From: Kitasatospora azatica KCTC 9699
GTDB taxonomy: Bacteria > Actinomycetota > Actinomycetes > Streptomycetales > Streptomycetaceae
Assembly (NCBI RefSeq): GCF_000744785.1
Contig: NZ_JQMO01000003.1
Span: 3,286,001-3,350,000, forward strand
Length of the DNA: 64,000 nt
Reading direction: 5' to 3'
Shown here in pieces: positions 31,823 through 39,279 of the stretch. Numbering within the stretch: position 1 is the first letter of the stretch; each line of letters begins with the position of its first letter. The position numbers and the translations under genes were made by a program. The notes below the pieces were generated by a model. The model did not search any database, had not been told where the DNA came from, and worked only from the letters and a program-made list of their open reading frames with translations.

Positions 31823-34795
31823 GTGAACGGCGGGCTCGAATTCGGCGTACTCGGGCCGCTGTCGGTGGCCACCGGCGGCCGGCGGATCACGGTGGGCGGT
31901 GCCCGCCAGCGCACCATCCTGGCCCTGCTGGTGCTCGCCGCCGGTCGGATCGTCTCGGTGGACACCATGGTGGAGGCGGTCTGGCAGGGCGAACCGCCGG
32001 CCACCGCGCGGACCCAGGTGGCGATCTGCATCGCGGCGCTGCGCAAGACCTTCAAGGCCGAGGGGTTCGGCGAGGAGCTGATCTGCACCGCCCACCCCGG
32101 CTACCAACTGGACCCCACCGGGCACCGGGTGGACCTGCTCTCCTGTACCGAGCTGGTCCGCGAGGCCGAGGCGCTGGTCGAGCGGGGCCAACCGGCCCGG
32201 GCCGCCGACAGCTACGAGCAGGCGCTGCGGCTGTGGCGCGGGCCGGCGCTCGGCGGGGTGACCGGGCGACGGGTCGAGGAGGAGGCCGAGCGGCTGGAGG
32301 AGTGGCGGCTGGTCCTGTACGACGAGACCATCGCGCTGCAGCTCGCGCTCGGCAACCACCAGGAGCTGATCGGCCAACTCGCCTCGCTGGTCCGCGAGCA
32401 CCCGCTGCGTGAACGCACCAGGCACTCGCTGATGCTGGCCCAGTACCGGGCCGGCCGGCGGGCCGAGGCACTGGAGACCTTCCGGGACGGCCGGCAGATC
32501 CTGATCGAGGAGCTCGGGATCGAACCGGGCCCGGCGCTGCACGAGTTGCACGAGGCGATCCTGCGCGACGAGCCGGCGCTGACCCTGGCGGTGGCGGCGG
32601 TCCCCGAGGAACTGCCCGAGCCGACCCCGCTGCCGCCGGCCGAACTCCGGGTCACCCCCTCCGACCTGCCGCCGAACATTCCGGCGTTCACCGGCCGGAC
32701 CGAGGAGATCGCCAGGCTCGACACCCTGCTCGGCGAGCGCCGCGACGACCAGCCGCCGGCGATCGGCTTCATCACGGGCGTGGCCGGGGTCGGCAAGACC
32801 GGCCTGGCCGTGCACTGGGCCCACCGCGCCGCCCGGCAGTTCCCCGACGGCCGGCTCTTCGTGGACCTGTGCGGACACGACGAGGCGAACGAACCCACCG
32901 CCGCCGCCGAGGTGTTGAGCCGCTTCCTGCGCTCGCTCGGAGTGCCGGCCGAGCAGATCCCGCCGGGCCTGGAGGAGCGGGTCTCGCTCTACCGCAGCAT
33001 GCTCGCCGACCGGCGGCTGCTGGTGGTGCTGGACAACGTCCGCTCGGTCGCCCAGATCCGCCCGCTGCTGCCGAGCAACGGACAGTGCTGCGTGGTGGTC
33101 ACCAGCCGCGACCCGATGGAGCAGCTGATGCTGCGCTACGGCGCGGTGCGGGTCCAGCTGTCGGTGCTCCCGGCGGCCCAGGCGGTCGAGCTGCTGGCCC
33201 GGATCGTGCCCGCCGAGCGGATCGCCGCCGACCCCGAACAGTCGGTCCGGCTGGCCGAGTTGTGCGACCACCTGCCGCTGGCACTGCGGATCGCGGCGGC
33301 CCGGCTGGCCTCCAAGCCGCACTGGACGGTGCGCCACCTGGTCGGGCGGCTGGCCGACGAGCGACGCCGGCTGGACGAGCTCAGCCAGGGCGAGTCCCAG
33401 GTCCGGGCCGGCTTCGCCCTCAGCTACCGCTACCTCGGCCTGGACGCCGCCCGGCTCTACCGTCGCCTCGCACTGCTGCCGGTGCCCGACTTCACCGTCT
33501 GGGTCGGCGCCGCCGTGCTGGACTGCGACCAGTTCGAGGCCGAGCGGCTGGTCGAGCACCTGGTGGACGTGCAACTGCTGGAGGTGGTCGGCGCGGACGC
33601 CACCGGCCAGCTGCGCTACCGCTTCCAGAACCTGCTGCGGCTGTTCGCCCGGGAGCGGGCGCTGCAGGAGGAGCCGCCGCAGGAGCTGGCGGCGGCCCAG
33701 GACCGGGCGTTCCGGGGCTGGCTGACCGTCGCGGAGCTGGCGCACGACCGGGAGTTCGGCGGCCGGTTCGGGATCCTGCACGGCAGCACCCCGCGCTACC
33801 CGGTGGACGCCGCCCTGGTCGAGGAGCTGATCAGCACCCCGCTCGACTGGTACGAGGCCGAGCGCCTGTGCCTGGTGGCGGTGATCGACCAGGCGGCCCG
33901 GCTCGGCCAGGACGAGCTGGCCTGGGACCTGACCGGCTCGACCCTGGTGCTCTTCGACATCCGCAACTACTTCGAGGACTGGGAGCTCTGCTGCCAGCGC
34001 GCACTGGCCGCCACCCGGGCGGCCGGCAACCTGCGCGGCGCCGCCCACATGCTGACCGAGATCGCGGCCGGCCGGGTGCGCAGCGGCTCGCTGGAGGAGG
34101 CCGTCGGCTACCTCGACTCGGCGCTGGAGACCTTCGCGCGGATCGACGACGAGCACGGCCGGGCCATGGCGCTCGGCCACATGGCGGTGGCCGACCGGCT
34201 CCAGGGCCGGCCCGCCCAGGCCGCGCTGCGGCTGCGCGAGGCCGCCGAGATCTACCACCGGGTGGGCGACGCCGGCAGCGAGGCCCATGTGCTCGGCCAG
34301 CTCGCGCACAGCGCGCTGGAACTCGGCGAGGTGGCCGAGGCGGTCCGGCTCGGCGGCCAGGCGGTGCAGGTGGCGCGGGCCACCGGGGAGAGCCGGATGA
34401 CGGCCCAGGCCGTCTACCGGCTGGGCCGGGCCTACGCCACCCAGGGCGACCTGGACCGGGCGGTGGCGGCGTTCCTGGATGCCGAGCAGATCGTCCGGGC
34501 CAAGGGCGACCTGCTCGGCATCGCCTACACCCTGCTGGGACTCGGTGAGGCGCGGGCCGCCAGGGGCGAGACCGGCCCGGCCCGGGAGAACCTGACCGAG
34601 GCACTGGAGCTGGCCCAGCGGATGGCGGTGGACCATGTGCGCGGACTGATCCTGCTCGCCCTCGGCCAGCTGCACCGCGACATCGGCGAGCCGGCGCTGG
34701 CCCGGCGGTACTGGCGGCAGTCCTGCGAGGCACTCGGCCGGGTCGACTCCCTCGCCTCGTTGCAGCGGGCCGAGAAAGCTCTGGCCGAGCTTTAA
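31823..34795 (+). CDS. AfsR-like SARP-NB-ARC-TPR regulator
   Basis: A 990-aa multidomain regulator. The SARP DNA-binding domain (about 1-100) and activation domain (about 100-250) are followed by a STAND-type NB-ARC ATPase with P-loop GVAGVGKT at 319-327, RRLLVVLDNVRS as Walker B and a TSRDP sensor. From about 660 to the end there are tetratricopeptide repeats (ARRLREAAEIYHRVGDAG-type units). Such proteins switch between closed ADP and open ATP forms after ligand or partner binding to the TPR region. The GTG at 31823 has a G-run 5' of it. The downstream genes on the same strand (exported peptide, Trypco2, trypsin-NACHT-TPR) make it a candidate local activator. Confidence 0.9.
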   Translation: MNGGLEFGVLGPLSVATGGRRITVGGARQRTILALLVLAAGRIVSVDTMVEAVWQGEPPATARTQVAICIAALRKTFKAEGFGEELICTAHPGYQLDPTGHRVDLLSCTELVREAEALVERGQPARAADSYEQALRLWRGPALGGVTGRRVEEEAERLEEWRLVLYDETIALQLALGNHQELIGQLASLVREHPLRERTRHSLMLAQYRAGRRAEALETFRDGRQILIEELGIEPGPALHELHEAILRDEPALTLAVAAVPEELPEPTPLPPAELRVTPSDLPPNIPAFTGRTEEIARLDTLLGERRDDQPPAIGFITGVAGVGKTGLAVHWAHRAARQFPDGRLFVDLCGHDEANEPTAAAEVLSRFLRSLGVPAEQIPPGLEERVSLYRSMLADRRLLVVLDNVRSVAQIRPLLPSNGQCCVVVTSRDPMEQLMLRYGAVRVQLSVLPAAQAVELLARIVPAERIAADPEQSVRLAELCDHLPLALRIAAARLASKPHWTVRHLVGRLADERRRLDELSQGESQVRAGFALSYRYLGLDAARLYRRLALLPVPDFTVWVGAAVLDCDQFEAERLVEHLVDVQLLEVVGADATGQLRYRFQNLLRLFARERALQEEPPQELAAAQDRAFRGWLTVAELAHDREFGGRFGILHGSTPRYPVDAALVEELISTPLDWYEAERLCLVAVIDQAARLGQDELAWDLTGSTLVLFDIRNYFEDWELCCQRALAATRAAGNLRGAAHMLTEIAAGRVRSGSLEEAVGYLDSALETFARIDDEHGRAMALGHMAVADRLQGRPAQAALRLREAAEIYHRVGDAGSEAHVLGQLAHSALELGEVAEAVRLGGQAVQVARATGESRMTAQAVYRLGRAYATQGDLDRAVAAFLDAEQIVRAKGDLLGIAYTLLGLGEARAARGETGPARENLTEALELAQRMAVDHVRGLILLALGQLHRDIGEPALARRYWRQSCEALGRVDSLASLQRAEKALAEL

Positions 34796-34850
34796 AGCTC
34801 CACCCGGCGGGCGATAACGCCGCAGGTCACCGAGGGGTCGCCGGAGTAAA

Positions 34851-34888
34851 GGAAGCGATAGGAAAGCGAAGTTGCGGCTTTCTACTGT
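34851..34888 (+). promoter_or_regulatory. Possible SARP-type promoter of the small peptide gene
   Basis: Two similar 10-mers in direct tandem, GGAAGCGATA (34851-34860) and GGAAAGCGAA (34861-34870), precede TACTGT (34883-34888), a plausible -10, by 12 nt. Heptamer-like direct repeats close to a -10 with a poor -35 are how SARP activators bind, and a SARP gene is immediately upstream. Inference from layout only. Confidence 0.4.
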
Positions 34889-34938
34889 TTTTCCCGTCAG
34901 CACAGCACGAATCGACACCGACTCGAAAGAGGTCGACA

Positions 34939-35127
34939 ATGCGCCGCACGGGCAACTCGGTCAAGCAGCAGGTCGCACTGGTCATCGCCACCGGCGCCGC
35001 CGTGGTGGCCGGCGTGTCGGGCCTCCTCGCCCCCGCCGCGACCAGCGCGATCGCTGCCCCCGCCGCCGGCCCGACGATCGCCGCGACCACCCCGGACGGT
35101 CCGACCGACATCAAGGACTGGGCCTGA
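34939..35127 (+). CDS. Small exported peptide precursor (62 aa)
   Basis: A short gene with good translation signals (AAAGAGG 6 nt before the ATG). The product has a basic N-terminus (MRRTGNSVKQ), a hydrophobic core (about 12-31) and an Ala-rich stretch with likely signal-peptidase sites near residues 38-40 (SAIAA then PAAG). Cleavage would release about 22 residues ending DGPTDIKDWA. No lipobox Cys or modification motif is present. It lies between the AfsR-like TPR regulator and the Trypco2/trypsin-NACHT pair, all in one direction. It could be a secreted signal sensed by the TPR proteins or a small partner of the protease; neither is shown by the sequence. Confidence 0.7.
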   Translation: MRRTGNSVKQQVALVIATGAAVVAGVSGLLAPAATSAIAAPAAGPTIAATTPDGPTDIKDWA

Positions 35128-35148
35128 ACCGACGCTGGAAGCCCCGTG

Positions 35149-35217
35149 CTTGACGCATAGACGGACTTCGTCAAGGCTGATGGTGACCAACCGTCACATC
35201 CGCCGACTCCCGTCGGC
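35149..35217 (+). promoter_or_regulatory. Two leader hairpins before the Trypco2 gene
   Basis: CTTGACG / CGTCAAG (35149-35155 and 35169-35175, 13-nt loop) and GCCGAC-TCCC-GTCGGC (35202-35217). They lie between the peptide stop and the Trypco2 start and could act as an attenuator or a processing site that gives the peptide higher expression than the downstream enzymes. Confidence 0.4.
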
Positions 35218-35245
35218 TGACGTCACGCCACCAGGGGGTAACTGC

Positions 35246-35572
35246 GTGAACGACCGGTTCGCGGACATCGAACTCGCGGAAGCCGTGGAGTCCGTCCGCC
35301 GCCAACTCGCCACCGCCGCCGAACGGGCCGTCAACGAGCGGTTCCAGTTCGAGGTCGGCACGGTGGAACTGGAATTCTCGGTGGAACTGCGCCGCGACGC
35401 CAAGGCGGGCGGCAAGGTGCAGGCCTGGATCCTGTCGGCCGGGGCCGAGGGCAGCGCCGGTCGGACCACGGCCCACCGGGTGTCCGTCACCCTCACCCCC
35501 AAGGACCTCGCCACCGGCGAGAACGTCCGGGTGGGCCATGAGGACCTCGGCAGCCGAGACGGCTTCCGTTGA
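35246..35572 (+). CDS. Trypco2-like (trypsin-co-occurring domain) protein
   Basis: A 108-aa protein that starts at GTG with AGGGGG 7 nt upstream. It reads IELAEAVESVRRQLATAAERA, then QFEVGTVELEFSVELRRDAKAG and AHRVSVTLTPKD. A helix followed by an antiparallel beta sheet with a conserved V-E-L-E-F core matches the trypsin-co-occurring domain 2 family as I know it. That family is found beside trypsin-NACHT/STAND proteins in bacterial conflict systems and is thought to be an adaptor. Its stop overlaps the start of the trypsin-NACHT gene (TTGA), so the two are made together. Confidence 0.75.
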   Translation: MNDRFADIELAEAVESVRRQLATAAERAVNERFQFEVGTVELEFSVELRRDAKAGGKVQAWILSAGAEGSAGRTTAHRVSVTLTPKDLATGENVRVGHEDLGSRDGFR

Positions 35573-38500
35573 GCCTGACGGCTCAGCGCATCGCCGCCAT
35601 CAGGGCGGCGCGGCAGGGCAGTGGGGTCCTGCTCACCACCCGACTCATCCTCACCGCCGCCCACCTGCTGCCCGCCCCGTCCCCGCGGGAGGCGCCCACC
35701 GTGATCGAGGCGGTGGTGCCGGGCGGCAACGGCTGGGTGCGCTGCACCGCGATCTGGCAGTCGGACACCGCCGACGTCGCGCTGCTGCTGGCCGGCGCCG
35801 ACCTGGTCCGTCCCGAAGTCGCGGCCTCCTTCGGCGAGTTGCGCTGGGGCCGGGTCGGCGGACTGGAACCGGTCCCGCTCTGCCACGCGATCGGCTACCC
35901 GGCTGCCGGGCGCGAGGACGGCGGGGTGCTGCGCAGCCACCAGCTGGTCGGCACCCTGGCACCGGCCACCGGCCTGGGCGGCGGCCGCTACGTCCTCAGC
36001 ACCGCCCACCAGCCGCCCGGTCCAGTGAGCGGCGCCGAGTCCCCGTGGTCCGGCATGTCCGGCGCCCCGATCGTCTTCAACAACCTGCTGATCGGCCTGG
36101 CCACCGCCGACCTGGCACCGGGCGTCTGGCACCACTCCCAGCTCGGCCTGGTCCCGCTGGCCCCGCTACTGACCAACCCGGCCCCGGCCGACGCCGGCCT
36201 CGCCGAGCAGCTCTCCCGCCGGCTGCCGGGCCCGGTCCGGATCCAGGGCATCTCGGCCCGCGAACTCCAGGACGCCGAGTTCGAGGAGGAGTACGCCCGC
36301 ACCGTCCGCAAGGAGCACGGCCGGCTGCGCATCTTCGGCCTGCCGCAGTCCCTGCGCTGGGACCTCGGCACCGGCTACCTCAGCCTGCAGGCGGTGCAGC
36401 TGAGCCGCTCCACGATCGTCCCCGGCAGCGCCGACGCGGTCCTCGGCGCGGAACGCCGCGGCCGGGTCGAGGGCATGCTCAAGGACCGCCGCCGGGTGCT
36501 GCTGCGCGGCCAGGCCGGCTCCGGCAAGACCACCCTGCTGCAGTGGCTCGCCGTGAACGCCGTCTCCGGCACCCTGGTCGGCGAACTGGCCGAACTCAAC
36601 CACCGGGTGCCCTTCCTGCTGCGCCTGCGCACCATGTTCCAGCTGGACAACCTGCGGCCGCGGCCCGCCGACTTCCTCACCATGGACCACAGCCCGGTGG
36701 CCGACAGCCAGCCGCCCGGCTGGGCCGAGCGGGTCTTCGCCGCAGGCCGCGCCATCCTGCTGGTGGACGGCCTCGACGAGATCCCGCAGGAGCAGCGCGA
36801 GGCCGCCGGCGAGTGGCTGGCCGAGCTGCTCGACCTGCACGAACACTGCTTCACCCTGGTCACCGTGCGCCCGTCCGGCGTGCCCGCGCACTGGCTGCGC
36901 CACCTGCGCTTCGAGGAGCTGCTGCTCTGCCCGATGGACGAGTGGGACCGCAACCGCTTCCTGGAACGCTGGCACCAGGCCGCACTGGCCACCGAGGAGG
37001 CCGCCGCCGATGACCCCAGCCCCGCCGAACTCGTCGTCCTGGACCGCCGGTTCCGCGAACTGAAGGACGCCCTGCGGCGGGCCCTGAAGCAGTCCCCGGA
37101 CCTCGCCGAACTCACCGACAGCCCGCTGCTGTGCGCGATGATCTGCGCCCTGCACCGCGAGTGGGAGGGCGGGCTGCCGGAACGCAAGATGGACGTCTAC
37201 GAGTCCGCGCTGGAGATGCTGCTGCACCGCCGCGACAAGGACCGCCAGATCACCGCGGTCACCGAGGGCCGGCCGCTCGGCCGCGAGGAGCAACTCGCCC
37301 CACTGCAGCGGATGGCCTCCTGGCTTGTGCTCAACGGCCAGCACGAGGGCGGCCACGCGGACGCGCTGCGCCAGATCCGCCAGGTGCTGCCCAGCCTGTC
37401 GGCCGGGCACAGCGACTTCGACGCCGAGCGGCTGCTGCGCCACCTGGTCGAACGCACCGGGCTGCTCACCGAGAGCAGCATGGAGACCTTCGAGTTCGTC
37501 CACCGCACCTTCCAGGACTACCTGGCCGCACGGGAGTTCATGGAGAACCGGGACTTCGGCCTGCTGGCCGCCCGGGCCGCCGACGAGCAGTGGGCGGACG
37601 TGGTCCGGATGGCCGTCGGCCACTGCTCCCGCCAGGACCGGGCCAAGCTGCTGCGGCTGCTGCTGGCCGGCGCCGAGCAGCGCGCGGACCCGCGCGAGGC
37701 CCGCTGGATCCGGCTGGTCGCGGGCACCTGCCTGCCCTACGCCCCGGTGCTGGACGCGGCGGTGCGCACCGAGGTGCTCGACCAACTGCGGCCGCTGCTG
37801 CGGATGTTCCCGCAGGAGGCGGAGGCGGCGTACGAGCAGCGCGAGTGGCAGGGGCTGTACGCGATCGGCGAGGACCTGCTGCCGCTGCTCACCCCGGACA
37901 CCGACCTGCCGCTCTGGCTGGTCTGCCGGCTGCTCGAACGGATGGGCGGCGAGGAGGCGTTGGCACGGCTCGCCGAGATCAACACCCGGATCGCGGCCGA
38001 GCAGGGCGAGCCGGGCTCACTGGCCTCCCGCGAGGTGCTGGCCCGGGCCTACCAGAAGGCCGGCGACCTGAACCGGGCGATCCCGGAGCTGGAGAAGCTG
38101 GTGACGCTCTCCGAGCAGCTGCTCGGCGCCGGCCACCCCGACACCTTCTCGCCCCGACTGCACCTGGCCAACGCCTACCTGGAGGCCGGCTCGCTGGTCG
38201 GCGCGCTGCCGCGCTACGAGCAGCTGCTCGCCGACGCGCAGTCCCAGGGGGCCGCCGCCGACGTGCTGCTGATCCGCAGCCGGCTCGGCGCGGCCTACCT
38301 CCAGGCCGGGGCACTGGACCGGGCGGTCCCGCTCTTCGAGCAACTGCGCCTGGAGGCCGAGGGCCTGCACGGCTCGGAGAGCCTGGAGGCGATCACCGCC
38401 CGGGGCAACCTGGCCGCCGCACAGCGCGACGCGGGGCTGCTCGGCACCGCGATCACCAGCTTCGAATGGTTGCTGGTGGACGCCGAGCACGCGCTGGGCG

Positions 38501-39177
38501 AGGACCATCAGGGCACCCTGGTGATCCGCACCGACGCGGCCGCCACCCACGCCGAGGCAGGGGACCTGTCCCGGGCGATCACCGCTTTGGAGCAGATCCG
38601 GGCCGACGCCGCCCGGGCCCTGGGGGAGGACTACCCGACCACGCTGACCGCCGGCCTGCGGCTGGCCACCGCGTACGCCGCCGCCGGCGACCTGTTCCGC
38701 GCGGTGCCGATCCTGGAGTCGGTGGAGGCGGCGCGCACCCGCGAGTTCGGCGAGGACCACCCGGCCACCTTCGCGGTCCGCCGCCACCTGGCCGTCGCCT
38801 ACCTCGGCCAGCGCGAGCAGTCCCTCGCCTTCGACCTGCTGCGCGGCACGCTGGACCGGGCGCACCGCACCCTGGGTGAACAGCACCCCGAACCACTGGC
38901 GCTGCGCCACGAGTTGGGCGTCGCGGAGCGCCGCACCGGTGACCCGGCGCGCGCCGCCCGGCTGCTCGACGGCGTCCTCAGGGACCGGTGGAGCCTGCTC
39001 GGCGAACGCCACCCCGACACCCTGCGCACCCGCCACCAGCTGGCCAAGGCCTACCGGGCCGCCGGCGACCCGCGCCGCGCCGCCGAACTGGCCGGCCGCA
39101 CCCTGGCCCTGTGCGAGACCTGGCTGAGCCCGGGCCATCCGCTCACCGTCGCCGTGCAGGAGAGCCTGCGACGCTGA
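35569..39177 (+). CDS. Trypsin-like protease / NACHT NTPase / TPR protein
   Basis: A 1202-aa protein. Residues 1-210 are a trypsin-fold serine protease with a complete triad: His32 in LTAAHLL, Asp69 in DTADVALL, Ser164 in SGMSGAPIV. No signal peptide is present, so it works inside the cell. A NACHT-type STAND ATPase follows, with P-loop GQAGSGKTT at 314-322 and Walker B LLVDGLDEIP at about 397-406; FVHRTFQDYLAAREF near 645 is the typical NACHT-associated helical element. From about 830 to the end come tetratricopeptide repeats (DAGLLGTAITSFEWLL-type). It starts at TTG, coupled to the Trypco2 gene. Known relatives act as sensors that unleash a protease on infection or stress; the trigger here is unknown. 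Confidence 0.88.
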   Translation: MSLTAQRIAAIRAARQGSGVLLTTRLILTAAHLLPAPSPREAPTVIEAVVPGGNGWVRCTAIWQSDTADVALLLAGADLVRPEVAASFGELRWGRVGGLEPVPLCHAIGYPAAGREDGGVLRSHQLVGTLAPATGLGGGRYVLSTAHQPPGPVSGAESPWSGMSGAPIVFNNLLIGLATADLAPGVWHHSQLGLVPLAPLLTNPAPADAGLAEQLSRRLPGPVRIQGISARELQDAEFEEEYARTVRKEHGRLRIFGLPQSLRWDLGTGYLSLQAVQLSRSTIVPGSADAVLGAERRGRVEGMLKDRRRVLLRGQAGSGKTTLLQWLAVNAVSGTLVGELAELNHRVPFLLRLRTMFQLDNLRPRPADFLTMDHSPVADSQPPGWAERVFAAGRAILLVDGLDEIPQEQREAAGEWLAELLDLHEHCFTLVTVRPSGVPAHWLRHLRFEELLLCPMDEWDRNRFLERWHQAALATEEAAADDPSPAELVVLDRRFRELKDALRRALKQSPDLAELTDSPLLCAMICALHREWEGGLPERKMDVYESALEMLLHRRDKDRQITAVTEGRPLGREEQLAPLQRMASWLVLNGQHEGGHADALRQIRQVLPSLSAGHSDFDAERLLRHLVERTGLLTESSMETFEFVHRTFQDYLAAREFMENRDFGLLAARAADEQWADVVRMAVGHCSRQDRAKLLRLLLAGAEQRADPREARWIRLVAGTCLPYAPVLDAAVRTEVLDQLRPLLRMFPQEAEAAYEQREWQGLYAIGEDLLPLLTPDTDLPLWLVCRLLERMGGEEALARLAEINTRIAAEQGEPGSLASREVLARAYQKAGDLNRAIPELEKLVTLSEQLLGAGHPDTFSPRLHLANAYLEAGSLVGALPRYEQLLADAQSQGAAADVLLIRSRLGAAYLQAGALDRAVPLFEQLRLEAEGLHGSESLEAITARGNLAAAQRDAGLLGTAITSFEWLLVDAEHALGEDHQGTLVIRTDAAATHAEAGDLSRAITALEQIRADAARALGEDYPTTLTAGLRLATAYAAAGDLFRAVPILESVEAARTREFGEDHPATFAVRRHLAVAYLGQREQSLAFDLLRGTLDRAHRTLGEQHPEPLALRHELGVAERRTGDPARAARLLDGVLRDRWSLLGERHPDTLRTRHQLAKAYRAAGDPRRAAELAGRTLALCETWLSPGHPLTVAVQESLRR

Positions 39178-39213
39178 TCGGTCGACGCCGCGCAGACCGC
39201 GCCCGGGTGAGGC

Positions 39214-39257
39214 GCACGGCAGCGCCCGGGGTCCGCGGACCCCGGGCGCTGCCGTGC
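39214..39257. terminator. 44-bp perfect palindrome, bidirectional terminator
   Basis: Two 21-nt arms, 39214-39234 and 39237-39257 (core GCGCCCGGGG / CCCCGGGCGC), around a central GC form an uninterrupted palindrome between the convergent trypsin-NACHT and M6 peptidase genes. As RNA it would be a very stable hairpin from either strand. Confidence 0.85.
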
Positions 39258-39279
39258 TGTCAGATCGTGCGGATCAGGT

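Noticed and set aside
31676..34939. A 1087-codon open frame antisense to the AfsR-like gene
   Set aside because: It is low-complexity (Gly/Gln/Arg/His), has no recognisable domain, and is the usual by-product of high third-position GC on the coding strand. The plus-strand gene has clear SARP, NB-ARC and TPR motifs.
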